Below are positions 1 through 5,363 of a stretch of DNA of 8,132 nucleotides, in pieces. The notes below the pieces were generated by a model. It had not been told where the DNA came from and did not search any database. It saw nothing but the letters and a program-made list of their open reading frames with translations. The translations under genes were made by a program, and so were the position numbers. The stretch spans positions 1 to 8,132 of the forward strand of contig CAIUKX010000426.1 in NCBI GenBank assembly GCA_903899795.1, in the 5' to 3' direction. Source of the DNA: an uncultured Flavobacteriales bacterium (GTDB lineage Bacteria; Bacteroidota; Bacteroidia; Flavobacteriales_D; Crocinitomicaceae). Every line of letters starts with the position of its first letter. The first letter of the stretch is position 1.

Positions 1-1462
1 ATAAAAATCCTGCAAAAATCATCTCTTTTTCGTCGGCTATACTTACACTCTTCGTATCGATATTTTTATACGCAATTGCAATGGCCCGATGTCCTTCTAA
101 CCCAAATTGTTTGAACCGGTTTTCGAGATCTGCTCTATGACTTTCAATGTCTTCAACGGTTTCGTTCAATTTTATTTTAGAACAAATTTCTATGATTTGT
201 GCATAGGCTCCTTTTGTAATCAATAATTTTTCCTGATCTGTTGCAACGGCTATACTCAATCGCTTGCGAATGAAATCATAGGGAATTTCGCCTGTTTTTT
301 CGGGAAGAACGGTGGTTGTCAGCTTCAATTGTCTCAGTGCATCATCAATGGGATTCGCATATCCTGTTTCAAATTTTGCATTCCAATAAGCGAGTTGTTT
401 CACCCATTCACTTTCTTGTCCGCTGCCATCGACTATTCCACTGACTTTTATGGTTCCTTCTGTGATCGTTCCTGTTTTATCTGTACATAGTAAATCGACT
501 TCTCCCAAATTTTGAATGGAGGCTAATTTCTTTACAATTACTTTTTTCTCAAGCATTCGTTTGGCTCCCGCACTCATTGCAATTGTGGTAATAGCCGGCA
601 ATAATTCGGGAGCCATTCCAACTGCCAATGCCAATGCAAAAAGAGCCGATTCAATGACACTTTTATTGTTTACCAAATTGATTACCAAGATTGCAATCGA
701 AAGTACTAATGTTATTTTCATCAAGAAAAAACCAAATTCTTTGATCCCTTTTTCGAAAGTAGTTTCCACTGATGTTGAAGCGCTTTGAGCAATACTTCCG
801 AATATCGTTTCAGCTCCTGTTTGAATGACCACTGCTTTTGCATTTCCGCTCACAACATTGGTTCCTTCCCATAGACAATTTGTTCTTTTGGATAATTCCG
901 TTTCCGCTTGAACAACACCAACTTCTTTACTGACGGGGTATGATTCTCCCGTCAAACTTGCTTCATTGGCATGCAATTCATTGGATTCGATTAACAAGCA
1001 GTCAGCCGGGATCATATCTCCAGCCTTGAAAACAATGATATCACCACACACAACCTGATCGGATCTTACCTCCTGCTCTTTACCATCTCGTATGACCGTA
1101 CTTTTCAAAGAAATCATGGATTGCAACTGTTCCACTACTCTTCCGGCTGTTCTTTCCTGAAAGAAACTCATGATTCCGGTCGAAAGGACAATGAATAAAA
1201 TGATAAAGACGTCCGAAACATCTCCTAAAAAAGCAGAAAGAATCACAGCTCCAATCAATAAAAGCATTAAGGGATTTTGAAATTGGCGGATCAACAATTT
1301 TAGATCTTTCAAAAACCTGGAATCGTTCTTTCGACGGACACCTGAATTACGAAGAATTTTTGTTACCTCCGCCGCCGTCAATCCATCGATTGAAGTGTTC
1401 AATTTTTGAAACCAGTAATCGGTATCATAACTCCAAAATGTTTTTTCAGTTGACTGCTCCAT
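1..1462 (-). CDS. mgtA: Magnesium-translocating P-type ATPase (P3B, MgtA-like), 3' end outside window
   Basis: This is an inner-membrane P-type ATPase, most like the P3B family that imports Mg2+ at the cost of ATP. I translated the minus strand from ATG 1460-1462; the frame stays open to base 1, giving 487 codons of a family usually near 850-900 residues. Visible in order: a short cytosolic N-terminus; a hydrophobic pair TM1/TM2 at about 56-95; the actuator motif TGES at 171-174; TM3 and TM4 before and around MAPELLPAI (E286), the counterpart of the TPEMLP signature of MgtA; the phosphorylation motif CTDKTGT with D328; then the nucleotide-binding part with EIPYDFIRKRLS and a KGA motif. The C-terminal P-domain and remaining helices lie off the left edge. 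It has its own divergent promoter near 1503-1510 and looks like a host gene unrelated to the mobile element. Ca2+ P2-type transporters are the main alternative, but the segments around D328 and EIPYDF fit P3B better. Confidence 0.87.
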   Translation of the reverse strand, partial: MEQSTEKTFWSYDTDYWFQKLNTSIDGLTAAEVTKILRNSGVRRKNDSRFLKDLKLLIRQFQNPLMLLLIGAVILSAFLGDVSDVFIILFIVLSTGIMSFFQERTAGRVVEQLQSMISLKSTVIRDGKEQEVRSDQVVCGDIIVFKAGDMIPADCLLIESNELHANEASLTGESYPVSKEVGVVQAETELSKRTNCLWEGTNVVSGNAKAVVIQTGAETIFGSIAQSASTSVETTFEKGIKEFGFFLMKITLVLSIAILVINLVNNKSVIESALFALALAVGMAPELLPAITTIAMSAGAKRMLEKKVIVKKLASIQNLGEVDLLCTDKTGTITEGTIKVSGIVDGSGQESEWVKQLAYWNAKFETGYANPIDDALRQLKLTTTVLPEKTGEIPYDFIRKRLSIAVATDQEKLLITKGAYAQIIEICSKIKLNETVEDIESHRADLENRFKQFGLEGHRAIAIAYKNIDTKSVSIADEKEMIFAGFL

Positions 1463-1502
1463 CCTTACTCAAATAAATTAATCTATCCCATCGGTAATAG
1501 CT

Positions 1503-1543
1503 CAAATATACAACTTCAGCATTCATTTTCTTTGTATAAAGAA
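1503..1543 (-). promoter_or_regulatory. Candidate promoter of the mgtA-like gene with upstream inverted repeat
   Basis: On the minus strand TATATTTG (1510 to 1503) matches the Bacteroidota -7 consensus TAnnTTTG, which would put transcription start about 35 bases before the ATG. About 18 bases further upstream is a perfect inverted repeat, TTCTTT-GTAT-AAAGAA (1528-1543), over the expected -33 region. No clear TTG -33 element is seen. An operator role for the repeat is inference only. Confidence 0.5.
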
Positions 1544-1560
1544 TTATTATTTAGTTATAT

Positions 1561-1605
1561 CATAGGGCTACATCCTATGTTCTTATATTATGCCCTTTCA
1601 GGGCT
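1561..1605. repeat. REP-like intergenic repeat with two small hairpins
   Basis: Two inverted repeats lie side by side: CATAGG-gctacat-CCTATG (1561-1579) and GCCCT-ttc-AGGGC (1592-1604), joined by an AT-rich spacer. The combination resembles short dispersed palindromic elements that I recall as common between genes in Bacteroidota genomes. It could also act as a weak terminator or mRNA stabiliser. Copy number cannot be judged from a single window. Confidence 0.5.
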
Positions 1606-1681
1606 AAGAATCGCAAAGGATATATTTTAGGTTATACAAACTCGCAGTAATTCAAAATAAAACAAGGCATAAGAAAATTCC

Positions 1682-1689
1682 TATCTTTG
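1682..1689 (+). promoter_or_regulatory. Promoter -7 element (TATCTTTG) of the MazG-like gene; decides its start
   Basis: TATCTTTG is an exact TAnnTTTG match. Transcription would begin a few bases downstream, near 1696, so a TTG start at 1687 would fall inside the promoter and be absent from the mRNA. The ATG at 1711 is therefore the start. No convincing -33 TTG is visible about 20 bases upstream. Confidence 0.65.
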
Positions 1690-1710
1690 CTAAAATCAAA
1701 AAAGAAACAA

Positions 1711-2103
1711 ATGAAACTTCAAGATACAATCAAAGCTGTTGAAACTTTCCACGATGCATTCGGGATTTCTAATAATTATCAACCTACTGTTGAACTGACT
1801 GAAAAAGACATTGAACTCCGTCACCGTTTGATGCAGGAGGAAAATGACGAATATCTGGAAGCTGCAAAAAAAGGTGATTTGGTGGAAGTAGCTGATGCTT
1901 TGGGCGATCAATTGTACATACTTTGCGGTACCATTTTGAAGCACGGTTTACAGGATAAAATCATTGAAGTGTTTGAGGAAATTCAACGCTCGAACATGAG
2001 TAAACTGGACGAAAACGGGAAACCGATTTATCGTGAAGATGGAAAAGTGATGAAGTCGGAATTGTATTTCAGACCGGATATTAAAACTATTTTAGATAAA
2101 TAA
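1711..2103 (+). CDS. MazG-like / PRA-PH family nucleotide pyrophosphohydrolase
   Basis: A 130-residue all-alpha protein of the MazG/HisE/dUTPase-2 superfamily, whose members hydrolyse nucleoside triphosphates (or related substrates) to monophosphate and pyrophosphate using Mg2+ held by acidic residues. The family signature is visible: EExxE at 43-47 (E43, E44, E47), then ExxD at 59-62 and D66 in EVADALGD. The C-terminal part, SNMSKLDENGKPIYREDGK followed by FRPDI, is a conserved tail of the small standalone members and probably closes over the substrate. It is single-domain, about half the size of a full two-domain MazG. The ATG at 1711 is chosen over a TTG at 1687 because the latter overlaps the promoter. 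The gene has its own promoter and no operon partner. It is probably a housecleaning enzyme of the host; the exact substrate cannot be read from sequence. It is the last gene before the inferred element boundary. Confidence 0.85.
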   Translation: MKLQDTIKAVETFHDAFGISNNYQPTVELTEKDIELRHRLMQEENDEYLEAAKKGDLVEVADALGDQLYILCGTILKHGLQDKIIEVFEEIQRSNMSKLDENGKPIYREDGKVMKSELYFRPDIKTILDK

Positions 2104-2105
2104 AT

Positions 2106-2134
2106 TCCTCCCCCTCAATCCCCCTCCAAAGAGG
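2106..2134. repeat. C-rich intergenic repeat-like stretch with a short hairpin
   Basis: Directly after the stop codon lies a pyrimidine tract with CCCCCTCAATCCCCCTCC and a 4-bp hairpin, CCTC-caaa-GAGG (2123-2134). I recall similar C-rich motifs as dispersed elements downstream of genes in Bacteroidota. Here it may be a degraded copy or part of the end of the MazG-like transcript. Confidence 0.35.
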
Positions 2135-2332
2135 TTCGATTTAATTTCGTTTAACATTTCTTATTTCAAAATCCCTTTAAAAACAAGGGTTTACAATCAT
2201 TCTTCAAAAAAGTTACATCCATGGATTTCAATAGATTTCAACCCTACCCGTCCAATATTATGAACCTTTTTCGCACCAAAGATATAACAAAAGCGCATTA
2301 TGTTTGTTATACAAATATAAACACTTATAGTC
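2135..2332. other. Gene-free region upstream of the recombinase; candidate left attachment zone
   Basis: No ORF or tRNA gene is seen here. The stretch separates a likely host gene from an inward-reading tyrosine recombinase, the usual place for an attachment site. It contains a weak hairpin, CCCTT-N7-AAGGG (2173-2189), and a direct repeat GATTTCAA (2224-2231 and 2234-2241) on a 10-bp period that could be a recombinase or accessory-factor site. The crossover sequence cannot be named because the other element end is not in the window. The integrase promoter occupies the right end. Confidence 0.4.
2299..2315 (+). promoter_or_regulatory. Promoter of the tyrosine recombinase with overlapping palindrome
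   Basis: TATGTTTG (2299-2306) matches TAnnTTTG and lies 26 bases before the ATG at 2333. It overlaps a palindrome TTTGT-TAT-ACAAA (2303-2315), a good position for a repressor that would block the promoter or the transcription start. The HTH protein encoded at 3741-4085 is one candidate binder, by inference only. No strong ribosome binding site precedes the ATG. Confidence 0.55.
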
Positions 2333-3661
2333 ATGAAAGTCAAAATCAGTTTTTCGCTTAAATCAGGGGTACAGGGAGAAGTACCCGTTATTGCTAATAT
2401 TAGCTATGGGTACAAAGTATATGATGAATTACTAAAGAAAGACATATACCATCCTTTGAAGTATTACCCGAATATCAAAGTACATCGTTTGGAATGGGAC
2501 GATGAATTAAAGCGACCAAAAAACAAAGCAAAGTACGCTGAACTTATCAAAGTCGAAGAAACGATTAAGGAGGTTTACAATTACTTAAAAATGCAGGGTG
2601 AAGTTGATCCGATAACTCTAAAGAATGAACTAGACATAAAGATCAAAGGAAAGAAGGTAGCTAAGACAAACAACCGCGTTCGATTGGTTGATTTTATTAA
2701 TGAAGAATTAAGCAGAACATCAAAAACGAATTTCTTTGGTCTTTCTGATAAAACCAAGGAACACTACGAAGATTTAGCAAAGAAATTAATAGCCTTTGAA
2801 GATACGATAGGAAAAAAGGTTTATTCAAATAACATTGATGCTGAAATGTACCTATCATTTATCGAGGGTATAAAAAAGCAAATGAACAAAAACAATTCTG
2901 TCTGGTCGATTCAGAAAATTTTTAAATCAACCCTAAAAAAAATCAAGAAGAAATACAAAATTACGGTCTTTGATATGGACGAGGAAATTGATGCTAAACA
3001 AAAGGTCAAATTGGTTTCAACCGATGAATTGTATTTCACTTTTGAGCATATCCAAACGATCATTAATTATAAACCGACTACAGAGCGATTACAGAACACC
3101 AAATTAATATTGTTAACGTTGATCTTTACAGGGTGCAGAGATTCGGATGTAAGCAAAATTGAGCCTAAATATACTTATAATGAAAAAGGGGTGAAATTTA
3201 AGTACGCTCAGTTTTTCAGCCAAAAGGGAGACGTTGACGTAATTGTTCCAATCCTTAAACCATTGGAACAGGCATTAAAAGAAAACGGAAACAAACCGCC
3301 TTACCAGTTGACTAATTCGGCTTTCAATACCAACGTAAAGGATTTGATTGAAGAATGCGGACTAATTGAGAACAATGTGTTCACCTTCGTTGATTCCTAC
3401 GGTAAAAAACAGCTCGCAACCAAAGAGTTTTTTAACCGTGTTAGTTCTCACATAGGAAGACGTTCTTTTATTACGCACCTGATCGATTTTATACCTCAAT
3501 CGATCCTATCCAAAATAACAGGACACTCAACGGATAAAAGCAAAACAACAATAGAGAAGTATAATAAAAAGTCGCTCCTTGATAATGCGGTAATCTTTAG
3601 AAGACTGCTAGAACAAATGCAGACCTTTAACCCTGAGTTCTTCCCTATCAAGTTGGTATAA
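2333..3661 (+). CDS. Tyrosine recombinase / integrase of the mobile element
   Basis: A 442-residue site-specific recombinase that would join and excise the element through a covalent 3'-phosphotyrosine intermediate. The catalytic set is complete: R269 in FTGCRDSDV, K298 in SQKGDVDV, H373 and R376 in HIGRR, H398 in ITGHS, and nucleophile Y410 in TIEKYNK. The N-terminal 110 residues are lysine-rich and beta-prone, fitting an arm-type DNA-binding domain; residues about 118-215 form the helical core-binding (SAM-like) domain; the catalytic domain runs from about 235 to the end. Length and layout match Bacteroidota phage/ICE integrases. It has its own promoter at 2299-2306, reads into the element and ends 7 bases before a bidirectional terminator. 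All six catalytic positions and full length suggest it is active. Whether it serves a prophage or a conjugative element cannot be told from the protein. Confidence 0.95.
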   Translation: MKVKISFSLKSGVQGEVPVIANISYGYKVYDELLKKDIYHPLKYYPNIKVHRLEWDDELKRPKNKAKYAELIKVEETIKEVYNYLKMQGEVDPITLKNELDIKIKGKKVAKTNNRVRLVDFINEELSRTSKTNFFGLSDKTKEHYEDLAKKLIAFEDTIGKKVYSNNIDAEMYLSFIEGIKKQMNKNNSVWSIQKIFKSTLKKIKKKYKITVFDMDEEIDAKQKVKLVSTDELYFTFEHIQTIINYKPTTERLQNTKLILLTLIFTGCRDSDVSKIEPKYTYNEKGVKFKYAQFFSQKGDVDVIVPILKPLEQALKENGNKPPYQLTNSAFNTNVKDLIEECGLIENNVFTFVDSYGKKQLATKEFFNRVSSHIGRRSFITHLIDFIPQSILSKITGHSTDKSKTTIEKYNKKSLLDNAVIFRRLLEQMQTFNPEFFPIKLV

Positions 3662-3668
3662 AGGTATC

Positions 3669-3712
3669 ACAAACAAAAACGGGGTGTCGATTGACACCCC
3701 GTTTTTGTTTGT
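3669..3712. terminator. Bidirectional intrinsic terminator between convergent genes
   Basis: A perfect 20-bp stem (3669-3688 with 3693-3712) closes a 4-base loop GATT. Its core is CGGGGTGTC/GACACCCCG, and the outer arms are A-rich on the left and T-rich on the right, so each strand's transcript ends in a hairpin followed by U-rich sequence. It lies 7 bases after the recombinase stop and 28 bases beyond the last gene of the leftward operon, so it serves both. Confidence 0.93.
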
Positions 3713-3740
3713 TTAAATGTTAGGTTTATTCGTTTAGCAA

Positions 3741-4085
3741 CTACGCTACCTTCATTTTTTTTGATTGAGAACTAATATAAGCCTGTACGGAACTGGTTGT
3801 ATATCGGATTCGTCTTTGATTGATTTTAATCCTCTCAATTAAGCCTTGCTTATAGATTTTATAGAGCGTATTGAAACTTACCCCTAGAATCTTCATAACG
3901 TCCTGTGTGTTCATTAATTCATCTATTAAGACATCTTTTTTAGATGTTGAAACAGGAGCAGAAACCGTAACGGGATTTGCTTTTAATTCGGCAACCTCTG
4001 TTTTAAGTGCTTCGATCTGTTTTTTTTGTTCTTCGACTTCACTTGACAATTGATTAATTGCCAAGAATAATACTTTCAAGTCCAT
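3741..4085 (-). CDS. Coiled-coil plus helix-turn-helix protein (excisionase/MerR-like)
   Basis: A 114-residue DNA-binding protein. Residues 10-36 form a clear heptad coiled coil with hydrophobics at I10, L13, V17, I24, L27, V31 and L34, so it probably dimerises. A Pro/Ser/Val-rich linker (37-49) leads to a winged helix-turn-helix at about 57-105 of the excisionase / HTH_17 type: LMNTQDVMKILGVSFNTLYK, then the wing IKINQRRIRY. In mobile elements this family gives recombination directionality factors (Xis) or small regulators. It is the last gene of the leftward operon and faces the recombinase across a shared terminator, fitting a role in controlling excision or the integrase promoter. The coiled coil is an addition to the usual minimal Xis domain. 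Its leader repeats AAATCA-type motifs also found before two upstream genes. The HTH call is firm; the Xis role is inference. Confidence 0.8.
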   Translation of the reverse strand: MDLKVLFLAINQLSSEVEEQKKQIEALKTEVAELKANPVTVSAPVSTSKKDVLIDELMNTQDVMKILGVSFNTLYKIYKQGLIERIKINQRRIRYTTSSVQAYISSQSKKMKVA

Positions 4086-4127
4086 ATTGATTTTGATTTA
4101 AGTGAATGATTTTGTTGATTGATTTAA
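4086..4127 (-). promoter_or_regulatory. Repeated AAATCA-rich leader before the HTH gene (copy 1)
   Basis: Read on the minus strand it runs TTAAATCAATCA, 15 bases, then TAAATCAAAATCAAT directly before the ATG. The upstream patatin stop codon lies inside the first block. Copy 2 before the patatin gene has the same blocks at almost the same spacing. No AG-rich Shine-Dalgarno is present, so this may be the translation-initiation signal. Confidence 0.5.
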
Positions 4128-5293
4128 GGATTCAAAAACTTCTTAGCCTGATCGTAACCGTGTACAAGCCTGTTGTAAATTAATTCTTGGTTTGCCACTA
4201 ACGGACTTCCTAAATGAACCTTGTTATCGGGATTGATTACAACAGCTTGAAAGGCTTTGATAGATTTGTTTTCACACGTTTTAAGCACCAGTTTACTGTC
4301 AAAAGATTGTACTTGCTTGGCAAGGTCATTGATTTGTAAAAACTGATCTATATCGTTTTTGAAAATCTCATTTAACGTTAGTTCATAGATAGATCGGGCA
4401 ACAACTGCACCCATTGATGTATTAGAAAATGATTCGGGTAAAACAAACCCGTTATTGCAATTGATCACAAAGATTTTGTAAACACAATCTTCTGTATCGT
4501 TTTGGATCAGTTTAACGGCATCACCCAAAGGGGAAGCGTTCACAATTCCACCGTCCACGTTATTTTTAGCAATCTTTAAATTACAGTTTTCTAAAAACAT
4601 AACTTGATCAACTGGCTGAAAAATGCCAGGAATCGAAGCCGAAGAAAGAACCCCTTTGATAAAATCAAGATTACTTAAAAATTGATTGTGACAAACACTA
4701 TGATACGTCCCCGAATCAAGCGATACAAAACCACAACTAAACGTTGTACCTTGAATTTTGTCCTGATCTAAGCAACTGGTTAGTTTTTCACGCAACGGGG
4801 TACTATCTGCAATACTTCTAAGGTTGTGGATTTTATTTTTTACTTCCCTTTCAATTACTGCATAGGATCGTTTTAGAAATTCTTCACGGCTTTGATTTGA
4901 ATAAAGCATTGAAACAAAATCCCCAATACCGAAATTCAAATCATTTATATCAAATTTAATATTCAACTGTTTTGCCAGTTTTAGTAAATCAAATTTGAAT
5001 TGAAGGGTGTTTGCTTTTGAATCGGTATCGATAAAAGGCGAAGTATAAATTTCGGATGCTCCACCCTTAGCAATTTGATTCATCCAAAGGTTATGAAGCA
5101 ACTGCAATTCATTCATTGCCACTAATGCCCCGTTGATTGCTCCAGCACTTACCCCCGAAATAATATCGAATTTCATAGGGGTTTCAAGTCCTGTTATTTT
5201 TTTCCAGTTCTGAGAAATGTATTTTATTGCCCCTACTTGAAACGCTCCGTTAAATCCTCCGCCTGAGAGAACTAATGCAAATTTTGTTTTCAT
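4124..5293 (-). CDS. Patatin-like phospholipase
   Basis: A 389-residue patatin-family lipid acyl hydrolase, expected to cleave acyl chains from membrane phospholipids with a Ser-Asp dyad. All landmarks are visible: the glycine-rich oxyanion loop SGGGFNGAFQVG at 10-21; the nucleophile elbow GVSAG with S49; and DGG at 247-249 with catalytic D247 in VDGGIVNASPLGDA. The position usually held by Arg or Lys in GGGxR/KG is N15 here. There is no signal peptide or membrane helix, so it would act from the cytoplasm on the inner membrane. The last 100 or so residues match nothing I recognise. It lies second-to-last in the leftward operon, 70 bases after the ATPase gene and 38 before the HTH gene. Possible roles are host lysis, lipid remodelling or an abortive-infection-type effector such as CapV. 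No CD-NTase or other sensor is seen in the window, so a defence role is unsupported. Confidence 0.92.
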   Translation of the reverse strand: MKTKFALVLSGGGFNGAFQVGAIKYISQNWKKITGLETPMKFDIISGVSAGAINGALVAMNELQLLHNLWMNQIAKGGASEIYTSPFIDTDSKANTLQFKFDLLKLAKQLNIKFDINDLNFGIGDFVSMLYSNQSREEFLKRSYAVIEREVKNKIHNLRSIADSTPLREKLTSCLDQDKIQGTTFSCGFVSLDSGTYHSVCHNQFLSNLDFIKGVLSSASIPGIFQPVDQVMFLENCNLKIAKNNVDGGIVNASPLGDAVKLIQNDTEDCVYKIFVINCNNGFVLPESFSNTSMGAVVARSIYELTLNEIFKNDIDQFLQINDLAKQVQSFDSKLVLKTCENKSIKAFQAVVINPDNKVHLGSPLVANQELIYNRLVHGYDQAKKFLNP

Positions 5294-5336
5294 AATGATT
5301 TGATTTTAGTGTTATTAATTACCTGATTGATTTTAA
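5294..5336 (-). promoter_or_regulatory. Repeated AAATCA-rich leader before the patatin gene (copy 2)
   Basis: On the minus strand: TTAAAATCAATCA, 15 bases, then TAAAATCAAATCATT and the ATG. Block sequence, the 15-base spacer and distance to ATG match copy 1 to within a base, although the spacer sequence differs. The whole 70-base gap 5294-5363 shows no TAnnTTTG promoter on the minus strand. Confidence 0.5.
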
Positions 5337-5363
5337 GATGCTGTGTTAATTTGAAGTTGTTGT

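Noticed and set aside
516..788. 90-codon plus-strand ORF
   Set aside because: It lies antisense to the transmembrane part of the P-type ATPase gene, whose motifs are certain, and has no family features or promoter of its own.
1687..1710. Upstream TTG start extending the MazG-like protein by 8 residues
   Set aside because: The TTG overlaps the TATCTTTG promoter element, so it would not be in the transcript, and the added residues are a lysine run outside the family domain.
1696..1944. 82-codon minus-strand ORF
   Set aside because: It is antisense to the MazG-like gene, which has clear catalytic motifs; low-complexity hydrophobic translation only.
1631..2315. Ten-base direct repeat GTTATACAAA (1631-1640 and 2306-2315) as att repeats
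   Set aside because: It flanks only the MazG-like gene, is AT-rich and short enough to occur by chance, and the second copy is part of the integrase promoter palindrome.
3871..4053. 60-codon plus-strand ORF
   Set aside because: It is the shadow of the coiled-coil/HTH gene on the opposite strand.
4124..5293. CBASS-type CapV effector
   Set aside because: The patatin fold alone is not enough; no CD-NTase or accessory Cap gene is in the window.
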